Assembly: GCA_900544675.1 (NCBI GenBank) | Contig: UQVZ01000052.1 | Location: forward strand, 1 to 21,768 | Direction of reading: 5' to 3' | Origin: an uncultured Bacteroides sp. | GTDB lineage: Bacteria > Bacteroidota > Bacteroidia > Bacteroidales > Bacteroidaceae | DNA length: 21,768 nucleotides | Part shown: positions 15,426-21,768 of the stretch, piece after piece | Position numbering within the stretch: the stretch's first letter is position 1 | How the letters are laid out: every line of letters begins with the position of its first letter | Translations under genes and position numbers: made by a program | Notes under the pieces: model-generated | The model's input: only the letters and a program-made list of their open reading frames with translations | What the model was told of the DNA's origin: nothing | Databases searched by the model: none

Positions 15426-16789
15426 AAGCCGAATTTTTCCAGTTTCCGGTATAAGGTGAATCGGGTGATGCCCAGTAGTTCGGCAGCCCGGCTTACGTTT
15501 CCGTTGCTGCTCCGCAATGCCTGTTCGATGGCTTTGCGTTCCAGTTTTTCCAGATTCAGTTCCGGCATATCGTTGTTTTCTTCTCTCTCTGCAGCCGTAG
15601 GAAACAGGAAATCATGCGGGCGGAGCAGGTTGTTTTCGCTTAGGATGACTGCCCGTTCCAGGGTGTGTTGCAACTCGCGTACATTGCCGGGCCAGTGGTA
15701 TTTCAGCAGTTTGTTCTTGGCTTCCCGTGTCAGTCCCTTGGCTTCCTTATGGTATTTCCGGTTGTATCTGACAAGGAAGTGTTCTGCCAGCAGCAGGATG
15801 TCTTCCCCTCTTTCCCGCAGAGGGGGAATGCGCAGTTCGATGGTGTTGATGCGGTAAAGCAGGTCTTGCCGGAAGCTCCCTTCCGCTACCCGTTTATGCA
15901 GGTCGGCGTTGGTGGCGCATATCAGCCGCACATCAATCTGTATGGGTTCGATGGCACCCAGCCGTACGATGCGTTTCTTTTCAATGGCGGTCAGCAACCG
16001 GGCTTGCATGGGGAGGGAGAGGTTGCCTATTTCGTCCAGGAAGAGTGTGCCGCCCGATGCGATTTCCATTCGTCCGGGTTTGGCTTTCCGTGCGTCGGTG
16101 AAAGCTCCTTTCTCGTATCCGAATAGCTCGCTTTCGAACAGTTGTTCGGGGATGCTTCCCAAGTCGATGGTTACGAATGCCGCTTCTTTTCGGGGTGAAA
16201 AATGTTTCAGCATCCGGGCTGCCAGGTCTTTCCCGGTTCCGTTCTCGCCTAATATCAGGATGTTGGCATCGGTGTCCGACAGCTTGAAAATGGTTTCTTT
16301 CACCTTTTGCATGGCAGGTGAGTTGCCGATAAGCTCCGGCAGGTCGTCATCTCCTTTCAGGGCAAGCACCTGCTCTTGCAACCTTCCTACTTCCTTGCGC
16401 GACCGGCTGAGTTTGATGGCAGACGAAAGGGTGGCGAGCAGTTTTTCTTTTTCCCACGGCTTCGAGATAAAGTCGGTGGCTCCTGCCTTGATAGCCCGCA
16501 CGGCTTTGTCGGTATCGGCATACGCTGTCATGAAGACCACTACGGCTTGCGGGTCGATGTGCAGGATTTGTTCCAGGCAGTCGAAACCTTCTTGTCCGCT
16601 GATGGCATCCCGCCGGAAGTTCATGTCGAGCAGGATGACATCGGGATGCAGCGTGGTCATGAAGTGTTCGATGCGTGCCGGTTGCGTCGTTACTTTTATT
16701 TTCTCCATATAAGGTTCTAACAGCAGGTTCAGCGCGAAGAGTACATCTTCGTTATCATCGATAATCAGTATTTTCCCTTTTTGTTCCAT
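15422..16789 (-). CDS. NtrC-family response regulator, sigma-54 activator
   Basis: A 455-aa activator in three parts. The receiver domain has acidic DDNED (11-15), phospho-acceptor Asp55 in LLDMNF, Thr88 and Lys110. The AAA+ domain has Walker A GENGTGKD (181-188), a sigma-54 contact loop GAFTDA (228-233; classic GAFTGA) and Walker B GGTLFLDEIG (246-255). A Fis-type helix-turn-helix lies at the C-terminus (about 412-455, SNGNVSRAAELLGITRFTLYRKL). When phosphorylated it should drive sigma-54 promoters. The frame is open to an ATG at 16825, but the ATG at 16789 (MEQKGKILII) starts at the receiver strand, and the extra 12 codons run over a probable -7 box, so I prefer the shorter form. It is followed by the kinase gene with a 4-base overlap. 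Confidence 0.93.
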   Translation of the reverse strand: MEQKGKILIIDDNEDVLFALNLLLEPYMEKIKVTTQPARIEHFMTTLHPDVILLDMNFRRDAISGQEGFDCLEQILHIDPQAVVVFMTAYADTDKAVRAIKAGATDFISKPWEKEKLLATLSSAIKLSRSRKEVGRLQEQVLALKGDDDLPELIGNSPAMQKVKETIFKLSDTDANILILGENGTGKDLAARMLKHFSPRKEAAFVTIDLGSIPEQLFESELFGYEKGAFTDARKAKPGRMEIASGGTLFLDEIGNLSLPMQARLLTAIEKKRIVRLGAIEPIQIDVRLICATNADLHKRVAEGSFRQDLLYRINTIELRIPPLRERGEDILLLAEHFLVRYNRKYHKEAKGLTREAKNKLLKYHWPGNVRELQHTLERAVILSENNLLRPHDFLFPTAAEREENNDMPELNLEKLERKAIEQALRSSNGNVSRAAELLGITRFTLYRKLEKFGL

Positions 16790-16812
16790 CGTTTCCGTTT
16801 TGCTTCTTTGCG

Positions 16813-16820
16813 CAAAGATA
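16813..16820 (-). promoter_or_regulatory. -7 box TATCTTTG for the regulator-kinase genes
   Basis: On the minus strand TATCTTTG matches the Bacteroides -7 consensus exactly and lies 23 bases before the preferred ATG at 16789. No TTTG is seen at the -33 distance; that region carries a TGTGCT half-site next to the first palindrome (16843-16858), which would allow autoregulation. Confidence 0.45.
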
Positions 16821-16842
16821 AACATTTTCAGGATGTGCTGTA

Positions 16843-16879
16843 TGTGCGCTTTCGCACGAAATATGTGTGTTTCCGCACA
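16843..16879. promoter_or_regulatory. Two palindromic activator sites, 21 bp apart
   Basis: TGTGCG-CTTT-CGCACG (16843-16858) and TGTGTG-TTTC-CGCACA (16864-16879) are 16-bp imperfect palindromes of the same type (TGTGyG-N4-CGCACr). Their centres are 21 bp apart, two turns of the helix, so they face the same side. They lie about 90-110 bp upstream of the predicted sigma-54 start, the usual place for NtrC-type enhancer sites, and next to the regulator's own promoter. Confidence 0.65.
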
Positions 16880-16934
16880 GTCTCAAGATAGCCGTCTGTT
16901 TGTTAAGTGTTTCATAATTAACCGATTGTTATTG

Positions 16935-16950
16935 TGGCACGGATTTTGAC
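16935..16950 (+). promoter_or_regulatory. Sigma-54 (RpoN) promoter of the efflux operon
   Basis: TGGCACG-GATT-TTGAC matches the sigma-54 consensus TGGCACG-N4-TTGCA with correct spacing. The -24 element is perfect; the -12 element has GA in place of GC, a single deviation at a position that is usually conserved. Transcription would start near 16960, about 20 bases before the ATG at 16981. The adjacent NtrC-family activator and two enhancer-like palindromes support the call. Confidence 0.65.
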
Positions 16951-16980
16951 CTTGATTAGCGAATCATTATGTAGAAAGGT

Positions 16981-18432
16981 ATGAAACGGTTTATCGGAAT
17001 GATATGTCTTGTCGGGCTGATAACGGTACAGGCGGCAGCCGAGCGGTTGACCCTTGCCGATGCTATCAGGATAGCGCAAGCCCATTCGCCCGAAGCACAG
17101 GCTGCGCGGCATACTTACCGTGCGGCTTATTGGAGTTACCGTTCTTTCCGTGCCGATTACCTGCCGGAGGTCAGTCTGACAGCAACGCCTTATCTGAACC
17201 GGCAAATCAACCGGGTGACCCAGCCCGACGGAACCGGACAGTTTCTCCGTCAGAATCAGTTGAATACCGATTTAAGTCTGTCGGTGAGTCAGAACATCTG
17301 GTTTACGGGAGGTAACCTGTTCTTGCAGACTTCGGCACAACGGATGGACGAGTTCGGCAGCTCTGCCGAGGCATACAGCACTCAGCCGTTTACCGTCGGT
17401 TACCAACAGGCTCTTTTCGGTTATAATTCCTTGAAGTGGAACCGCCGTATCGAGCCGGTACGTTTCCGCGAAGCGAAGAAGGCATACGCCGAAACCTTGG
17501 AACTGATTGCCTCGAAGGCTTGCGAACTGTTCTTCGACCTGGCTACGGCACAGGCTAATCTGGACATCGCACGTGCCAATTACGCTTCGGCGGATACTCT
17601 TTACCGTTATGCCCGCGGACGATACAACATCGGTAACATCACCGAGAACGAGATGCTTCAGTTGGAAGTGAACAAGCTGACCGAAGAAGCCGACATGATA
17701 CAGGCTGGCATTGAGGTGGAGGATGCGATGCTGACGTTCTGTTCTTTTTTGGGCATTCGCCGGGAGGAGCCGATAGAGATAGAGACGGCAGACAGCGTGA
17801 CGGCTTTCGAGGTGCCGCTCGACAAGGCATTGGAAAGGGCGTTTGCCCATAGTCCTGACATCGAGATGTACAGAAGGCTGAAGCTGGAAAGCCGTAGCCG
17901 GCTGGCTGCTGCCCGCGCCGATAGAGGGCTGAAAGCTGACCTGTATGTGCAGTTCGGGCTTTCGCAGACTGCTGATAACCTGCGGGCATCCTATCGCCAT
18001 CTGCTGGACCAGCAATACGTCAGTCTTTCGATAGCAGTGCCTATCCTCGACTGGGGAAGAGGAAAAGGAAAGGTGCGTGTAGCCAAATCGAATATCGAAC
18101 TGGTAGATACGCAGGTAGCGCAAGGGATGACCGACTTCGAGCTGAATGTACGGAAAATGGTACGGCAATTCAATCTGCAGGCACGTCAGGTAGCTGTGGC
18201 GGCGAAAACAGACGAAACGGCACGCAGGCGTTACGAAGTGGCTCTCCGTCTGTATCTGATGGGGAAGTCGACCATACTTGACCTGAATGCCGCGATAACG
18301 GAGAAAGATACGGCAAGACGAAACCGCATCGAAACGCTGAAAACATATTGGACGCTCTACTACGGATTGCGCAGCATGACACAATATGACTTCGAGCACG
18401 ATTGTCCGTTGAGTGAGTCGTTGAGTTTTTAA
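16981..18432 (+). CDS. TolC-like outer-membrane efflux protein
   Basis: A 483-aa protein with a signal peptide (MKRFIGMICLVGLITVQAAA, cut near residue 20) followed by the two-fold repeat of outer-membrane efflux proteins. Each half begins with the LxxAxxxAxxxSPxxxxAR-type helix (LTLADAIRIAQAHSPEAQAAR at about 23-43; LDKALERAFAHSPDIEMYRRL in the second half) and includes strands such as LSLSVSQNIWFTGG and VSLSIAVPILDWGRGKG. It would form the outer-membrane tunnel of a tripartite exporter with the adaptor encoded next. There is no N-terminal lipobox cysteine. It is transcribed from a probable sigma-54 promoter divergent from its regulator. The substrate is unknown. Confidence 0.93.
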   Translation: MKRFIGMICLVGLITVQAAAERLTLADAIRIAQAHSPEAQAARHTYRAAYWSYRSFRADYLPEVSLTATPYLNRQINRVTQPDGTGQFLRQNQLNTDLSLSVSQNIWFTGGNLFLQTSAQRMDEFGSSAEAYSTQPFTVGYQQALFGYNSLKWNRRIEPVRFREAKKAYAETLELIASKACELFFDLATAQANLDIARANYASADTLYRYARGRYNIGNITENEMLQLEVNKLTEEADMIQAGIEVEDAMLTFCSFLGIRREEPIEIETADSVTAFEVPLDKALERAFAHSPDIEMYRRLKLESRSRLAAARADRGLKADLYVQFGLSQTADNLRASYRHLLDQQYVSLSIAVPILDWGRGKGKVRVAKSNIELVDTQVAQGMTDFELNVRKMVRQFNLQARQVAVAAKTDETARRRYEVALRLYLMGKSTILDLNAAITEKDTARRNRIETLKTYWTLYYGLRSMTQYDFEHDCPLSESLSF

Positions 18433-18600
18433 GTTTTGAGTTTTTAAGTTTTTGAGGTGACTAGTTGACCAGGTACTAGTTGACTAGACTTTAAATAGTC
18501 TGACTGATGTGTTCAGAACTGTTTGCAAGTATCCTTATCTGCTGTAAAAAAACTAGTCACCTAGTCACTAGTTACCTCGTTACCTAATAGAAGAAAGACA
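18433..18600. repeat. Intergenic repeats with 12-bp inverted arms
   Basis: Right after the TolC-like stop codon lies a degenerate TTGAGTTTTTAAG tandem, then AGTTGAC-type units at 18463 and 18478 (15-bp period, as at 13914-13954). AGGTGACTAGTT (18455-18466) pairs perfectly with AACTAGTCACCT (18551-18562) across 84 bp. A small AGACT/AGTCT hairpin lies inside. No T-tract makes it a classic terminator, so the two flanking genes may still be co-transcribed. No gene is visible here. Confidence 0.7.
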
Positions 18601-19854
18601 ATGGATATAAAATTGGAAAAGAAACCTTGGTATGTGCGCTACCGTTATCGTTTGGTGGCGGGAGTGGTTGTCATAGCCGGACTGGTCTGTGTGACAGTGC
18701 TTGCCTCCGGTCCGCGCAGGCTACGTATAGATAACAGCTTGGTGCAGATGGCTGAGGTGAAAAGCGATGACTTTTTGGAATATGTTGATGTGGAAGGAGT
18801 GGTTCACCCCATGCTGACCTTGTTGGTCAACACCCGTGAGGCAGGCAATGTGGAGCGCATTGTGGCGGAAGAAGGCAGCCTGTTGAAGCAAGGCGATACT
18901 ATCCTGATATTGGAGAACCCCGACTTGATGCGCGACATCGAAGACCAACGGGATGAATGGGAGAAGCAGCGCATTTCTTATGAAGAGAAAGCCTTGGAGA
19001 TGGAACAGAAGACGCTGACTCTGAAACAACAGGCTTTGGAGGCTGCTTACGAACTAGACAAAATCCGCAAAAGTTTTGCCCTTGAGGAAGAGGAATACAA
19101 AATGGGAATCCGCAGCAAGGCGCAGCTGGAAGTGTCTGCCGACGAATACCGGTATAAGACCGAGTCGACCCGGCTGAAGCTGCAAAGCCTGCAAAGCGAT
19201 TCTGCCATGACGGTCATCCGTAAAGCCTTGCTCCACAACGACCGCGAACGGGAACGGAAGAAATGGGAGCGTTCGTTGAGGCGGAAGAATAACCTCACGG
19301 TGTGTGCGCCTGCTGACGGGCAACTGAGCTTCGTCAAAGTCACTTCCGGGCAACAGGTGGCTTCGGGCGAAAACATTGCCGAGATAAAAGTGATGGACCG
19401 GTTCAAGATACGCACGGCAGTGAACGAGTATTACATCGACCGTATCACTACCGGATTGCCCGCTTCGGTTACGTACCAAGGCAAGCGTTATCCGCTTCGG
19501 GTGTCGAAAGTTGTGCCCGAAGTGAAAGAGCGTACTTTCGATGTAGACCTGGTGTTTACCGGCGCGATGCCCGACAATATGCGGCTCGGCAAAAGTTATC
19601 GGGTGCAGATAGAACTGGGACAATCCGAAAAGGCAATCGTGATTCCGTGCGGCGATTTCTATCAGTACACGGGCGGCGACTGGATATTCAAATTGGATGC
19701 CCGGCATAAGAAGGCGGTGAAAGTGCCGATACACATCAGCCGGCAAAATCCCGGGCAATACGAAATAACCGAAGGTTTGCAGCCCGGAGATTGGGTTATT
19801 ATCACAGGATATGATAACTTTGGGGATGCCGAAGAACTGGTATTGAAAGAATAA
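18601..19854 (+). CDS. HlyD/MacA-like periplasmic adaptor
   Basis: A 417-aa membrane fusion protein: a short cytoplasmic N-terminus, one anchor helix (about 18-36), the first half of a lipoyl-type domain (LLVNTREAGNVERIVAEEG, about 73-91), a long coiled-coil hairpin rich in Glu, Lys and Gln (about 115-205), the second lipoyl half with APADGQLSFVKVTSGQQV, and beta-barrel domains near the C-terminus (VIPCGDFYQYTGGDWIFKL). It should link the TolC-like tunnel to the ABC permease encoded 30 bp downstream. The hairpin is long, as in adaptors that reach the outer-membrane protein directly. The 168-bp repeat-filled gap before it may hold a secondary promoter. Confidence 0.92.
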   Translation: MDIKLEKKPWYVRYRYRLVAGVVVIAGLVCVTVLASGPRRLRIDNSLVQMAEVKSDDFLEYVDVEGVVHPMLTLLVNTREAGNVERIVAEEGSLLKQGDTILILENPDLMRDIEDQRDEWEKQRISYEEKALEMEQKTLTLKQQALEAAYELDKIRKSFALEEEEYKMGIRSKAQLEVSADEYRYKTESTRLKLQSLQSDSAMTVIRKALLHNDRERERKKWERSLRRKNNLTVCAPADGQLSFVKVTSGQQVASGENIAEIKVMDRFKIRTAVNEYYIDRITTGLPASVTYQGKRYPLRVSKVVPEVKERTFDVDLVFTGAMPDNMRLGKSYRVQIELGQSEKAIVIPCGDFYQYTGGDWIFKLDARHKKAVKVPIHISRQNPGQYEITEGLQPGDWVIITGYDNFGDAEELVLKE

Positions 19855-19884
19855 ATTTAATAAGCAGACAGCAAACGACAGTTT

Positions 19885-21768
19885 ATGAGAACATTGAATT
19901 CTACATTACGCTTTTTGGCACGGGCACGTGTCTATACCCTTATCAACTTGCTGGGACTAGCTTTCAGCCTGGCTTGCAGCATCATCCTGTTGCGTTACAT
20001 CCATCGCGACCTGACGATAGATGCCAATTGCATCCGTCCGGAAACCATGGTGGTGCCCTTGATAGATTTTCAAGGCAATAAGACGCCGAGTGACAGGCGG
20101 TATATGGATTCGGTTTATATCGGCGACGGGCAGATAGCCGAACGTTGCCGGATAGTGCCTAACGAGCGTACCAACATCTTGTATGAAAACCGCAATTATC
20201 ATGTCGATATGCTGGCGGTAGAGCCTGCCTTTTTCCGTTTTTTCGCTTATCCGGTAGTGAAAGGGACAGCAACGATGCACGACGGACGTTCGGCTGTACT
20301 TACCCGTAGGTTTGCCGAACGGCTTTTCGGGAAAGAGAATCCGGTAGGTAAGGTATTGGTTTACGACGGTTATCCGGTGGTGGTAGAAGGAGTGATTGAT
20401 TCCCCTGCCTGTAAAACCACCTGGAAGTTCGACTTGCTGCTTCCGTACGGATTGCAGCAGTGGAACCGGATGAGTATCGAAGTGCTTCGCGTATTGCCTG
20501 GTACCGATTTGGATGCGGTGAACAAGGTGAGTAATGTTTATCGTAAAAACGATTCCTATCTCGAGCGTTATCAGTTTGTGCCTTGGCGGCAGCTTTATTT
20601 CGACCGCTCCCTCATTGTCGAAGGCTCCTTGATGAGGCACGGCGATAAGTCCTATCTGTTTATTTTGTCGGGAGTGATTGTGCTTCTGTTGGCGGTAGGC
20701 ATCCTGAACTTCATCAATCTTTATATGGTGATGATGTTGAAACGTTCGCGCGGATACGCCGTCAAGCAAGTCTTGGGGCTGGGACGTGCCGCGCTCTTTA
20801 AGGAAATCTGGTTGGAGAACTTTCTGCTGGTCTTGATGTCCCTCTTCCTTGCGTGGCTGCTCATCGAGGTGACAGCCGTTCCGGTAGAGCGTCTGTTGGG
20901 CGAACCGATAGGCTATACCTTTTTCGACGGTTGGCTTTCGTTGGGCATCCTTGCCGTGTTGCCTTTGCTGACGTCGGTCTATCCCTATATCAAATATGGA
21001 TACGGTTCGCCTGTCACCTCGATGCGTCCGGTGCCGGTGCGCTATTCCGTTGCGCCGCGTGTGGTGTTGCTGGGCATTCAGTATGTCTTTACAGTGGTGC
21101 TTGTGGTCTTGTCGGTTTATTTCAGCCGTCATTTCTATTTCCTTACTCATACTCCTCCGGGTTTCCGCACGGAAGGAATATTGGAGGTAGACCTGCAACT
21201 GGAGAACCGGAACTATGGAAACGAAACAGACGAACGGAGAAGGGCACGCGCCAAGCGTATGGAAAGCATTCGGAAAGCGTTGGACGAGTGTCCTTATATC
21301 GAATCGTGGATAAACAGTTCGTACGATGAAATCAATTCCGAATATCTGACGAAAATCATGAATGACAAAGATGAGGGTGTGTTGATGAATACCTTGTTCG
21401 TTCCTTCCGATTTCTTTGATTTTTACGGATTGGAAGTGCTTGAAGGCAGTTTGCCGGATAAAGTGGATGGTCTCGCTCAGAGTAAGATGGTGCTGAACGA
21501 AGCTGCGATGCGGACATTCGGCTATACCCGTAGGGAAGATGCTTTTGTCAGAGCGGAATCGCCCTTGTGGGTTATAGGGTATGACGACGGGACCGTGATT
21601 AAAGGAGGAATGGAGCTGATGCCCGTAACGGCGGTGATAAAGGATTGCTATTTCGGCAAGCTGACCGATGGGGTAAAGCCGCTTCTTTATGTTGTGTCAA
21701 ACAATGAATACTTTATAATAGGAAAAGTCTCCATTGCCGTGCAGAAGGGTAAGGAGCAGGATGTGCTG
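19885..21768 (+). CDS. FtsX/MacB-type ABC transporter permease (cut by window end)
   Basis: The frame from the ATG at 19885 (MRTLNSTLRFLARARVYTL) stays open for 628 codons to the window end; the stop lies outside. Helix 1 (about 17-39) is followed by a MacB-type periplasmic domain (to about 250, with VEPAFFRFFAYPVVKG and the LTRRFAERLFGKENPVGKVL stretch). Helices follow at about 257-281, 313-333, 350-370 and 394-414, then a second periplasmic domain with similar pattern (VPSDFFDFYGLEVLEGSLP, VLNEAAMRTFGY). The duplicated layout is usual for Bacteroidota permeases of about 780 aa. No ATPase gene precedes it, so one is expected downstream. With the TolC- and HlyD-like genes it forms a tripartite exporter. 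Confidence 0.9.
   Translation, partial: MRTLNSTLRFLARARVYTLINLLGLAFSLACSIILLRYIHRDLTIDANCIRPETMVVPLIDFQGNKTPSDRRYMDSVYIGDGQIAERCRIVPNERTNILYENRNYHVDMLAVEPAFFRFFAYPVVKGTATMHDGRSAVLTRRFAERLFGKENPVGKVLVYDGYPVVVEGVIDSPACKTTWKFDLLLPYGLQQWNRMSIEVLRVLPGTDLDAVNKVSNVYRKNDSYLERYQFVPWRQLYFDRSLIVEGSLMRHGDKSYLFILSGVIVLLLAVGILNFINLYMVMMLKRSRGYAVKQVLGLGRAALFKEIWLENFLLVLMSLFLAWLLIEVTAVPVERLLGEPIGYTFFDGWLSLGILAVLPLLTSVYPYIKYGYGSPVTSMRPVPVRYSVAPRVVLLGIQYVFTVVLVVLSVYFSRHFYFLTHTPPGFRTEGILEVDLQLENRNYGNETDERRRARAKRMESIRKALDECPYIESWINSSYDEINSEYLTKIMNDKDEGVLMNTLFVPSDFFDFYGLEVLEGSLPDKVDGLAQSKMVLNEAAMRTFGYTRREDAFVRAESPLWVIGYDDGTVIKGGMELMPVTAVIKDCYFGKLTDGVKPLLYVVSNNEYFIIGKVSIAVQKGKEQDVL

Noticed and set aside
17272..18399. 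375-codon minus-strand ORF opposite the TolC-like gene
   Set aside because: The plus strand encodes a clear outer-membrane efflux protein with a signal peptide; the antisense frame has no domain pattern.
19957..21198. 413-codon minus-strand ORF opposite the ABC permease
   Set aside because: The His- and Gln-rich product is typical of antisense reading; the plus frame from 19885 is open to the window end and encodes a permease with membrane helices.

Overview
The window looks like a piece of a Bacteroidota chromosome, most likely a gut Bacteroides or Phocaeicola. The reasons are the -7 boxes of the Bacteroides type (TAnnTTTG), the lack of clear Shine-Dalgarno sequences, AT-rich intergenic DNA with short degenerate repeats, and the protein families present. 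I see no rRNA, tRNA or insertion sequence.

Region 1 (25-2405) is a CRISPR array. It has 33 identical 35-bp repeats, one decayed repeat at the left end, and 33 spacers of 33-39 bp. The decayed repeat lies on the left, the AT-rich leader with a promoter-like site lies on the right, and the repeat ends in ATTTAGAC on the minus strand. The array is therefore probably transcribed right to left. An unusual share of the spacers contain perfect short inverted repeats or palindromes, and one resembles a rho-independent terminator.

Region 2 (2406-2942) is leader and non-coding DNA with several TTTCGCAAATG/CATTTGCGAAA copies. It ends in a strong terminator for the operon that arrives from the right.

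Region 3 (2943-12960, all minus strand) is one compact type III-B (Cmr) CRISPR operon. In transcription order it encodes a two-helix membrane coiled-coil protein, a NYN/PIN-like nuclease-fold protein, Cas6, a DHH-family phosphodiesterase (NrN-like), a CorA-like membrane protein, Cmr1, an HD-less Cas10 (Cmr2), Cmr3, Cmr4, Cmr5 and Cmr6. The Cas10-CorA-NrN set matches the published Bacteroides fragilis pathway. There, Cas10 joins ATP to S-adenosylmethionine to make SAM-AMP, CorA is the membrane effector, and NrN destroys the signal. The NYN protein and the membrane coiled-coil protein at the head of the operon are not part of that known core and are the best candidates for new components. No cas1 or cas2 lies in the window.

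Region 4 (13192-13908, plus) is a small exported protein of DUF3108/TapB-like type. A bidirectional terminator separates it from region 5.

Region 5 (14145-21768) is a two-component system (NtrB-like kinase and NtrC-like sigma-54 activator, minus strand) divergent from an efflux-type operon (plus strand): a TolC-like outer-membrane protein, an HlyD-like adaptor, and the start of an FtsX/MacB-type ABC permease cut by the window end. The divergent intergenic region holds a near-consensus sigma-54 promoter and two 16-bp palindromes spaced 21 bp apart. This suggests that the activator drives the efflux operon.
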